DNA from: Sphingomonadales bacterium
Lineage (GTDB): Bacteria; Pseudomonadota; Alphaproteobacteria; Sphingomonadales; Sphingomonadaceae
Assembly (NCBI GenBank): GCA_027489295.1
Contig: JAIYAA010000228.1
Span: forward strand, 1-13,611
Direction: 5' to 3'
DNA: 13,611 nucleotides
Of the stretch, positions 6,466-13,048 are shown piece by piece. The stretch's first letter is position 1; every line of letters begins with the position of its first letter. A model generated the notes under the pieces. The model ran no database searches. It was not told where the DNA came from and saw only the letters and a program-made list of their open reading frames with translations. Made by a program: the position numbers and the translations under genes.

Positions 6466-7244
6466 TCACGATCACGATCGCCAATCAGAAGGGCGGGGTG
6501 GGCAAGACCACGACCGCCATCAACGTCGGCACGGCGCTTGCCGCTACCGGAAAGCGCGTGCTGCTGATCGACTTCGACCCGCAGGGCAATGCCTCGACCG
6601 GCCTCGGCATCAGCCACGGCGCACGCGAGCACTCAAGCTATGATCTGCTCGTCACCGACGCGGATCTGGAGGATGTGGCGGTCCCGACCAACGTTCCCGG
6701 GCTCGATGTTGTGCCGGCAACGCAGGACCTGTCCGGTGCTGAGATCGAGCTGATCGAGTTCGACGCGCGGACGCACCGGCTCGATGCGGCGATCAAGCGC
6801 CATCGTGCGGCGCGCTGGGATGTGATCCTCGTCGATTGCCCGCCCTCGCTGGGTTTGCTGACCGTCAACGCGATGGTAGCGGCGCATGCCCTGCTGGTGC
6901 CGCTGCAGTGCGAATTCTTCGCGCTGGAAGGCCTCAGTCAGTTGCTCAACACGGTTGAACGTATCCGCACCCGCTTCAATCCAGGCTTGTCGATCCTGGG
7001 CGTTGCGCTGACCATGTATGATCGGCGCAATCGTCTTACCGACCAGGTTTCAGAGGATGTGCGGGCGGTGCTGGGGCGGGTGGTATTCGACACCGTCATC
7101 CCGCGCAATGTCCGCCTCTCGGAAGCCCCCAGCCACGGCGTGCCTGCGTTGATCTATGATCATCGCTGCGCAGGTTCCGAGGCCTATATCGCGCTCGCCC
7201 GCGAAGTGATCGACCGTCTACCCAAGTTGCAGAAAGCCGCATGA
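6462..7244 (+). CDS. parA: Chromosome-partitioning ATPase ParA (Soj)
   Basis: A 260-residue Walker-type ATPase that binds DNA non-specifically as an ATP dimer and drives ParB-parS complexes, and so the replicated origin, towards the cell pole. The deviant Walker A motif KGGVGKTT is at residues 10-17 with its signature lysine, followed by the DFDPQGNAS segment and Walker B (VILVDCPPS). Length and the short N-terminus are those of chromosomal ParA, without the extra N-terminal DNA-binding domain of plasmid ParA/SopA. I chose the ATG at 6462, which overlaps the rsmG stop as ATGA and gives the standard [12 protein letters not shown] start. The frame is open further upstream to 6303, but that part is rsmG coding sequence read in another frame. 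The parB start overlaps its stop. Confidence 0.97.
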   Translation: MITITIANQKGGVGKTTTAINVGTALAATGKRVLLIDFDPQGNASTGLGISHGAREHSSYDLLVTDADLEDVAVPTNVPGLDVVPATQDLSGAEIELIEFDARTHRLDAAIKRHRAARWDVILVDCPPSLGLLTVNAMVAAHALLVPLQCEFFALEGLSQLLNTVERIRTRFNPGLSILGVALTMYDRRNRLTDQVSEDVRAVLGRVVFDTVIPRNVRLSEAPSHGVPALIYDHRCAGSEAYIALAREVIDRLPKLQKAA

Positions 7245-8137
7245 CCGATTCCCCCGCCGCCGCCCGTAAGCCTCGTCCTGGTCTCGGTCGCGGCCTTTCC
7301 GCGCTACTTGGCGAAAGCCTTCCGGAAGAGCCGATCAAGGGCAACCCGACCAGCAGTTCGGGCGTCCGGATGCTGCCGATCAGCTCGCTGGTCGCCGATC
7401 CCAATCAGCCGCGCCGACACTTCGACGAAGAAGCGCTGGATACCCTAGCTGAGTCGATCCGTACCCGGGGCCTGATCCAGCCCATCTTCGTGCGTCCGCA
7501 TGGCCAAAGCTTCCAGATCGTGGCTGGCGAGCGCCGTTGGCGGGCGGCACAACGTGCGCGCCTCCACGAGGTGCCGGTGATCGTTCGCGAGTTGAACGAT
7601 GCCGAGACGCTCGAGATCGCGCTGATCGAGAACATCCAGCGTCAGGACCTCAATGCGATCGAAGAAGCCGAGGGCTATGCGCGGCTGATCCGCGAGTTTG
7701 GCCACACCCAGGAGGCACTCGGCAAGATCGTCCACAAGTCGCGCAGCCATATCGCCAACCTGCTACGCCTTCTCGACCTGCCGGAAGCGGTTCGCGAGTT
7801 GGTGGTCGATCGCTCGCTTGAAATGGGCCATGCGCGCGCGCTGATCGGCGCACCGGATCCGGAAAAGCTGGCGCGGGAAGTGGTGGCGAAGGGCCTTTCC
7901 GTGCGTGACGCGGAAAAGCTGGCCCGAACCGCGAAGCCCGCACCGAAGCGCAAGACCAGCGAATCCAGCAACGAGCGGGACCCCGATATAGCGGCGCTGG
8001 AGCGGCATCTCGGCGACGTGCTCGGGTTGAATGTGCGTATCGCGCACGCGGAGAAGGGGGGGGCGCTTACCGTCAGCTATTCGACGCTCGACCAGCTCGA
8101 CATGCTCTGCCAGCGACTGAGCGGCGAACGGATCTGA
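7241..8137 (+). CDS. parB: Chromosome-partitioning protein ParB (Spo0J), CTP-dependent parS clamp
   Basis: A 298-residue ParB. The N-terminal basic motif GLGRGLSALLG (residues 14-24) is the ParA-stimulating peptide. The CTP-binding core contains GERRWRA at 96-102 and ENIQRQDLN at 130-138. A helix-turn-helix around 155-180 (HTQEALGKIV...HIANLLRLL) reads parS. A basic linker at about 227-246 leads to the C-terminal dimerisation domain, 248-298. ParB loads at parS and slides as a clamp; four candidate sites lie within 2.5 kb either side of the parA start. It is coupled to parA by the ATGA overlap. In Caulobacter holA lies downstream of parB, but here the next gene is a photolyase-like gene after 62 bases. 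Confidence 0.97.
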   Translation: MTDSPAAARKPRPGLGRGLSALLGESLPEEPIKGNPTSSSGVRMLPISSLVADPNQPRRHFDEEALDTLAESIRTRGLIQPIFVRPHGQSFQIVAGERRWRAAQRARLHEVPVIVRELNDAETLEIALIENIQRQDLNAIEEAEGYARLIREFGHTQEALGKIVHKSRSHIANLLRLLDLPEAVRELVVDRSLEMGHARALIGAPDPEKLAREVVAKGLSVRDAEKLARTAKPAPKRKTSESSNERDPDIAALERHLGDVLGLNVRIAHAEKGGALTVSYSTLDQLDMLCQRLSGERI

Positions 8138-8178
8138 TTTCTCCGCTCTGCCCCTAGTGGCAGGTTTGACCTTCTGCG

Positions 8179-8206
8179 GCAGCATGGCACGATTAACCCA
8201 TGCTGC
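8179..8206 (+). promoter_or_regulatory. Inverted repeat enclosing the start codon of the photolyase-like gene
   Basis: GCAGCATGG and CCATGCTGC form a perfect 9-bp stem with a 10-base loop, and the right arm contains the ATG at 8200-8202. A run of TTTC follows. It might act as a weak terminator after parB or hide the start codon in the mRNA. A smaller 5-bp hairpin (CTGCC at 8148-8152 with GGCAG at 8159-8163) lies just upstream. Confidence 0.4.
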
Positions 8207-9393
8207 TTTCTGCGCCTGGCCGTGGGCCGATCCTGTCCTTCGACTTTCCGTTGTCGCGCAGTGCCGCCGAAGCGCGGCTGGCTGCATTCCTGCCCCATGC
8301 CGGGCGGGCCTATACCCACCATCGCAATGAAGACCATGGGGCAGGGCGGCATCATGCCGTTTCCCGCCTGTCTGCGGCGCTGCGTCGACGGCTGATCAAC
8401 GAAGAAGAGGTTGCCCGTGCGGTGGTTGCGCAGCACGGCGCCGACGCGGCCGGGAAGTTTCTCGCGGAGCTGTTTTGGCGTACGTATTGGAAGGGGTGGC
8501 TGGAACAACGTCCCGCTGTGTGGCGCGATTGGCGGGATGCCTGTGCCGCTTGGGACACCCGCACCTTGCCGGAGGGTTATGCGGCCGCGACTTCAGGGAA
8601 GACTGGCATCGACGCCTTTGACGCGTGGGTGCAGGAACTGCTGGAAACCGGGTATCTCCATAACTGGGCGCGGATGCAGTTTGCATCGATCTGGATCTTC
8701 ACGCTCGGTCTCCCGTGGGAGCTCGGCGCGGCGTTCACTTTCGAGCATCTGATCGACGCGGATGCCGCATCGAATACCTTGTCGTGGCGTTGGGTGGCCG
8801 GACTGCATACCAACGGCAAGGCCTATTTCGCCAATGCAGAGCGCATTCATGCGCGCACCGGCGGGCGTTTTCGCCCAATGGGATTGGCGGAAGAGGGTGA
8901 TGTTCCACGTGGAACAACGCCGCCAGCGTCGATGCCGCTTCGCGCCGTGACGAGGCCGGTCGCCGACACCGCGACGATGTTGCTCGTCACCCCGGAGGAT
9001 CTGTCCCTGGAGACAGAACCGGACCTGGCGCAAATCGACGTCCGGCATGTGGTCGCTTGCCGCGCACATTGCAGGGGCGCCGGTGACATTGCGGCGGTGG
9101 CAGACGGTCTGCAGCGGGCCGCCAGCCATTGGCGAGCCCCAGCCGCCTGGGTCAACGACCTCGACGCGCTGTTCGCATTGGCAGTCGAGCAGGAATGCCG
9201 CCAGATCCTCACCGGCTATCTGACGGTCGGTCCTATCGCCGACTCCGTTGCGACAGCTACGTTGCCGCCCGCGATGACCCTCGCGGAGCACCGTCGTGAA
9301 TGGGACGGCCGGGCCTGGCCTCATTGCTCGAAAGGCTATTTCGCACTCTCGAAACAGATCCCCATGTTGCTGCGTGCCGCAGGCATCGTCTGA
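8200..9393 (+). CDS. Photolyase/cryptochrome FAD-binding-domain protein lacking the usual N-terminal domain
   Basis: A 397-residue flavoprotein related to DNA photolyases. Residues ~50-215 form the helical FAD-binding fold: SRLSAALRRRLI (55-66), ELFWRTYWKGWLE (90-102), YLHNWARMQFASIWIF (152-167) and DADAASNTLSWRWVAG (186-201), the last corresponding to the D-x-D-x-x-S-N...W-x-W-V-A-G signature of photolyases. The N-terminal alpha/beta domain that normally carries the antenna chromophore is absent: only about 50 residues precede the FAD fold. Instead there is a linker at ~222-256 followed by an alpha/beta-looking region (260-350) whose LLVTPEDLSLETEPDL recalls the opening of a photolyase N-domain. 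The activity, light-driven repair or signalling, is not decidable here. The start codon lies within a hairpin and has no obvious ribosome site. parS site 4 is encoded in the linker. Confidence 0.85.
   Translation: MLLSAPGRGPILSFDFPLSRSAAEARLAAFLPHAGRAYTHHRNEDHGAGRHHAVSRLSAALRRRLINEEEVARAVVAQHGADAAGKFLAELFWRTYWKGWLEQRPAVWRDWRDACAAWDTRTLPEGYAAATSGKTGIDAFDAWVQELLETGYLHNWARMQFASIWIFTLGLPWELGAAFTFEHLIDADAASNTLSWRWVAGLHTNGKAYFANAERIHARTGGRFRPMGLAEEGDVPRGTTPPASMPLRAVTRPVADTATMLLVTPEDLSLETEPDLAQIDVRHVVACRAHCRGAGDIAAVADGLQRAASHWRAPAAWVNDLDALFALAVEQECRQILTGYLTVGPIADSVATATLPPAMTLAEHRREWDGRAWPHCSKGYFALSKQIPMLLRAAGIV
8901..8916. promoter_or_regulatory. parS: parS site 4, perfect palindrome inside the photolyase-like gene
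   Basis: TGTTCCACGTGGAACA is a perfect 16-bp palindrome with the CACGTG core and the TTCC/GGAA form known for parS in alphaproteobacteria. It lies 764 bases after parB and encodes Asp234-Val-Pro-Arg-Gly-Thr, in what looks like a flexible inter-domain linker. Confidence 0.9.
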
Positions 9394-9462
9394 GGCAGCG
9401 TCGCATAATGCAGGCGGCCTGGTAAATATTCGCTTAAAGACGTCCGGCGGTGGATCCTAGAA

Positions 9463-9496
9463 GCATCCTTGCACGAGCTCCCGGCATCCTGCACGA
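9463..9496 (+). repeat. Short imperfect direct repeat before the upp start
   Basis: GCATCCTTGCACGA (9463-9476) recurs as GCATCCTGCACGA (9484-9496), differing by one T, with starts 21 bases (two helical turns) apart. It lies just upstream of the chosen upp start codon and could be a regulator-binding or mRNA element, or chance. Confidence 0.35.
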
Positions 9497-9503
9497 CAAT
9501 CGC

Positions 9504-10160
9504 ATGGCTGCTTCCGACCCCGCCCCCGAAGGGCTGACAATCGTCACCCACCCTCTGGTGCAGCATCGGCTGACGCGTCTTCGCGATCGTACGACGGCGC
9601 CGGCGCAATTTCGTACCGAACTGCGCGCGATTTCCATGCTGCTCGGTGCCGCTGCGCTCGCCGATCTTCCGTTGCGTGTCGGGGAGGTCGAAACGCCCGT
9701 TGCCGGCATGCTGGCGCCAGTGCTGGATGGGCTGCCGCCGGTGATCGCGCCGGTACTCCGCGCCGGGCTGGGGATGGCGGACGGAATAGTCGATCTGATG
9801 CCGGAGGCATCCGTCGCGCATTTGGGGTTGTACCGCGATCCGACGACGCTCGATGCTGTCGAATATTATTTCAACGCGCCCAAAGATCTCGCCGGGCGAC
9901 TCGTCGTGCTGGTCGATCCGATGCTGGCGACCGGGCACAGCGCAGTTGCGGCACTCGATCGGCTGAAGGGGTCAGGGGCGCGCAACCTGCGGTTTGTGTG
10001 TCTGCTTGCCGCCCGTCCCGGCGTTCTGGCGGTGCGCGCCGCGCATCCGGACGTGCCGATCTGGGCGGCGGGGCTGGATGCTGATCTCAACGATCATGGC
10101 TATATCGTGCCGGGGCTAGGCGATGCCGGGGATCGCATCTTCGGCACGGGTCACGCGTAG
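9504..10160 (+). CDS. upp: Uracil phosphoribosyltransferase
   Basis: A 218-residue pyrimidine-salvage enzyme that makes UMP from uracil and PRPP in the cytoplasm. Diagnostic segments are VTHPLVQHRLTRLRD (14-28), TPVAG (64-68), the RAGLGMADG loop (86-94), the PRPP-binding loop VDPMLATGHSA (137-147) and the uracil-binding GYIVPGLGDAGDR (199-211). The family's usual ATGGSA is ATGHSA here. I chose the ATG at 9504 because it places about 13 residues before the conserved THPLV, as in other members. The frame is also open to a GTG at 9450, which would add 18 residues unlike the family. No strong ribosome site precedes either start. An AT-rich patch (TAAATATT, 9423-9430) upstream may be part of a promoter. 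The gene stands alone, with 110 bases before and 160 after. Confidence 0.94.
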   Translation: MAASDPAPEGLTIVTHPLVQHRLTRLRDRTTAPAQFRTELRAISMLLGAAALADLPLRVGEVETPVAGMLAPVLDGLPPVIAPVLRAGLGMADGIVDLMPEASVAHLGLYRDPTTLDAVEYYFNAPKDLAGRLVVLVDPMLATGHSAVAALDRLKGSGARNLRFVCLLAARPGVLAVRAAHPDVPIWAAGLDADLNDHGYIVPGLGDAGDRIFGTGHA

Positions 10161-10182
10161 GATTTCGCTGTCCTAGCCGGAA

Positions 10183-10196
10183 TGATAGCGCTAACC
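10183..10196. promoter_or_regulatory. LacI-family-type operator upstream of the GH3 gene
   Basis: TGATAGCGCTAACC fits the LacI/GalR-family operator pattern TGnTAnCGnTAnCA at every fixed position but the last, with a perfect TAGCGCTA centre. It lies 137 bases before the GH3 start codon. Related operators control xylose and polysaccharide genes in Caulobacter and relatives, so sugar-responsive repression of the glycosidase is likely. The cognate regulator is not in the window. Confidence 0.55.
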
Positions 10197-10320
10197 TTGC
10201 GGTCGGTCGCGATCCTGAACAGCATAAGAGTGGGCCCCCGACGACCCGACGCTGCATGTGTTCTCCCTATAGTGGCGGGCCGTGCGGGCGTTCGAAAACG
10301 AGGGCCTGTGGGAGAGAGAC

Positions 10321-12975
10321 ATGCATCGCATTGCCCCCGTCGCCTTGCTCGCCGCCGTGCTCGCGCCTCTGCCTGCGACGGCGCAGACCACGCCGGATCC
10401 GCGTGCCGACGCCGACGCCAAGGCGGCAGCGATCGTCACCCAGCTGACCACGGACGAGAAGATCGGGCAGCTGCTGAATGTCGCACCGGCAATTCCGCGG
10501 TTGGGCATCCCCCGCTACAATTGGTGGACCGAATCGCTACACGGTGGGCTCGGCACCGTGCCAACCACCAATTTCCCCGAACCGATCGGCCTTGCCGCCA
10601 GCTTTGATGCGCCGCTGGTCCAAGACGTCGCCACGGCGATCAGTCGCGAAGTGCAGGGCCTGCATGCCCTGGCGCGAGAAACAGGCCGCCTGGGTCGCAT
10701 CGGCACGGGCCTGGATACCTGGTCGCCCAACATCAACATCTTTCGCGATCCGCGCTGGGGCAGGGGGCAGGAGACCTATGGCGAGGATCCCTTCCTCACC
10801 GCGCGCATGGGCGTGGCATTCATTGCAGGCATGCAGGGGCCGAACCCCGATCTGCCCGACGTGATCGCCACGCCCAAGCATTTCGCTGTCCATAGCGGCC
10901 CGGAATCGACGCGGCACGCCGCGAACGTCTTCATCTCGCGCCACGATCTGGAGGATACCTATCTCCCGGCCTTTCGCGCCGCGATCGTGGAGGCCAAGGC
11001 GGGATCGGTAATGTGCGCCTATAACCGCATCGACGGCCAGCCCGCCTGTGCCAGCGACGAATTGCTCAAGTCGCATCTGCGCGGTGCCTGGGGCTTCAAG
11101 GGCTATGTCGTGTCCGATTGTGATGCGGTGAAGGACATCAGCGACAACCATCATTACGCACCGGACGGGGCCACGGCGGTCGCGGCGGGAATCCGCGCAG
11201 GGGTCGACAATGAATGCCACACCCAGACCCTGACCGATACGGCCGGGCTGGGTGACCGCTATCGTGAGGCCCTTACCAAAGGATTGATAACGCAGGCGGA
11301 ACTCGACCGTACGCTGATCCGCCTGTTCTCCGCGCGGCTGCGCAACGGCGATCTCCCGGGGATTCGCGCCAGCCATGGCAGACGCAGTGATATCGGCACG
11401 CCCGCGCACCGGGCGCTGGCGCTGCAGGCCGCGGAGCGGAGCCTGGTGCTGCTCAAGAATGACGGCCTGCTGCCGCTCAAGCCGGGCAGCCGGATCGCGG
11501 TCATCGGCCCGCTCGGGGACGCGACGCGCGTGCTTCGCGGCAACTATTCCTCGCCGCAATCGGGCATGCCGGTATCGGTCGTGGAAGGCCTGCGCCGCGC
11601 CTTTCCTGCAGCAGAGGTTCGCTACGCGCCCTTCGGCTCCTCGGTCACGGACGGCGATCCGGTGCCCGGCTCGGCGCTCCGTACCCCGGACGGGAAGCCC
11701 GGCCTGCTCGCGCGCTATTACAACCCGGTCACGCCGCCCCCCGCCGAATTCGCCGCCGGCACCTTCGGCGAAGCGACCAAGGCGATGACGTTCGCCACCG
11801 CACCGGTCGTGACTCGGGTGGAGGCGGACGTGTCCGCACGCAGCCTCGATCTGGCCCAGGTATCGGATCATCACCGCACGACATGGACCGGCTATCTCGT
11901 GCCGCCGGAGACCGGCACCTATCGCCTCGGCCTCACCGGTTTCGCCGGCGAGATGCGTTTCGAAGGCAAGCCCTTCGTCGATCTCAGCAAGGGCGGGTGG
12001 GGGACGCTGCCGACCATGCGCGAGGTGCAGCTCATCCAGGGCCGACGCTATGCGATCGAGGTGCGGACGGACGAGCATGTCCTGTCCGGCATCGATCTCG
12101 TCTGGAAGCGGATCGCGGCAGATCCCATGGCGGAGATGAAGGCCGCCGCAGCCCGCGCCGATGTGCTCGTCGCGGTGGTGGGGCTCACCTCCGATCTCGA
12201 AGCCGAGGAATCGCCGCTGCAGATCCCCGGTTTCAAGGGCGGCGACAAGACCAGCCTCGATCTGCTGCCGGATCAGCAGGCCCTGCTGGCGGCAGCCCGC
12301 GCGACCGGCAAGCCGCTGATCGTCGTTGCCATGAACGGCAGCCCGCTCAACCTCGCCTGGGCCAAGGACAACGCGGCGGCGATCCTCGAAGCCTGGTATC
12401 CGGGCGAGCAGGGCGGGACCGCGATCGCCAATGTCCTGTCCGGCAAGACCAACCCCTCCGGCCGCCTGCCGCTCACCTTCTACCGCAGCGTCGACGATCT
12501 GCCGCCCTTTGGCGACTATGGCATGCGGGGGCGAACCTATCGCTATTTCACCGGCACGCCGGTCTATCCATTCGGTTTCGGTCTCAGCTACACCAGCTTT
12601 GCCTATGGTGCGCCGGTAGTTGACCGGGCAGAGGGCGGGCCAGGCACCGGGCTGGTGGTTACGGCCGAGGTGCGTAACATCGGCGCACGCGCGGGCGACG
12701 AGGTGGCTCAGCTCTATCTCACCTTCCCCGACGAGCCCGGCACGCCCAAGGTGGCGCTGCGAGGGTTCCAGCGCGTGTCGCTGCAGCCGGGCGAGGTGCG
12801 GAAGCTGCGGTTTTTGCTGTCCCAGCGGGATCTGAGCGCTGTCACGCCAGAGGGGCGCCACCGCCTGTTCGCCGGCACCTATCGTGTGACGGTGGGCGGC
12901 GGCCAGCCCGGCACCGGTGCACCCGGCGCCTCGGTGCAGTTCAAGCTCGCCAAGGCGGTCGATCTTCCCGATTGA
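10321..12975 (+). CDS. Secreted glycoside hydrolase family 3 enzyme (beta-glucosidase/beta-xylosidase type) with PA14 insert
   Basis: An 884-residue exported glycosidase that probably removes terminal beta-linked glucose or xylose from oligosaccharides in the periplasm. A Sec signal peptide covers residues 1-21 (cleavage after ATA-Q likely). The (beta/alpha)8 domain shows NWWTESLHG, SPNINIFRDPRWGRGQETYGEDP, KHFAVHSGPES (Lys186-His187) and the nucleophile Asp266 in YVVSDCDA. The alpha/beta sandwich starts at about residue 370 and is split by a PA14 domain (~461-600), which in relatives helps shape sugar specificity. Glu627, Glu629 or Glu630 of SDLEAEES is the likely acid/base. A fibronectin-III-like domain (~775-855) closes the protein. 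I chose the ATG at 10321 because GGAGAGAG lies 2 bases before it and the signal peptide begins there; the frame is also open to 10282. NWWTESLHG hints at the beta-xylosidase side, but substrate remains open. Confidence 0.93.
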   Translation: MHRIAPVALLAAVLAPLPATAQTTPDPRADADAKAAAIVTQLTTDEKIGQLLNVAPAIPRLGIPRYNWWTESLHGGLGTVPTTNFPEPIGLAASFDAPLVQDVATAISREVQGLHALARETGRLGRIGTGLDTWSPNINIFRDPRWGRGQETYGEDPFLTARMGVAFIAGMQGPNPDLPDVIATPKHFAVHSGPESTRHAANVFISRHDLEDTYLPAFRAAIVEAKAGSVMCAYNRIDGQPACASDELLKSHLRGAWGFKGYVVSDCDAVKDISDNHHYAPDGATAVAAGIRAGVDNECHTQTLTDTAGLGDRYREALTKGLITQAELDRTLIRLFSARLRNGDLPGIRASHGRRSDIGTPAHRALALQAAERSLVLLKNDGLLPLKPGSRIAVIGPLGDATRVLRGNYSSPQSGMPVSVVEGLRRAFPAAEVRYAPFGSSVTDGDPVPGSALRTPDGKPGLLARYYNPVTPPPAEFAAGTFGEATKAMTFATAPVVTRVEADVSARSLDLAQVSDHHRTTWTGYLVPPETGTYRLGLTGFAGEMRFEGKPFVDLSKGGWGTLPTMREVQLIQGRRYAIEVRTDEHVLSGIDLVWKRIAADPMAEMKAAAARADVLVAVVGLTSDLEAEESPLQIPGFKGGDKTSLDLLPDQQALLAAARATGKPLIVVAMNGSPLNLAWAKDNAAAILEAWYPGEQGGTAIANVLSGKTNPSGRLPLTFYRSVDDLPPFGDYGMRGRTYRYFTGTPVYPFGFGLSYTSFAYGAPVVDRAEGGPGTGLVVTAEVRNIGARAGDEVAQLYLTFPDEPGTPKVALRGFQRVSLQPGEVRKLRFLLSQRDLSAVTPEGRHRLFAGTYRVTVGGGQPGTGAPGASVQFKLAKAVDLPD

Positions 12976-13048
12976 GCGGACCTTCTCGCCACCCGCGTGC
13001 ATTTCCGCTTCATCTCGGCTAGCGCGGGATCAACATGAGGGGGATTTG

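Noticed and set aside
10261..10280. TATAGT at 10268-10273 as a -10 box for the GH3 gene
   Set aside because: No acceptable -35 hexamer lies 16-18 bases upstream, so a promoter call is not supported.
10282..10320. Upstream GTG start for the GH3 gene
   Set aside because: It would bury the signal peptide behind 13 charged residues, and the ATG at 10321 has a clear ribosome site.
10537..13002. 821-codon open frame on the minus strand opposite the GH3 gene
   Set aside because: It is the mirror of a strongly supported GH3 gene in GC-rich DNA; the translation has no recognisable domain.
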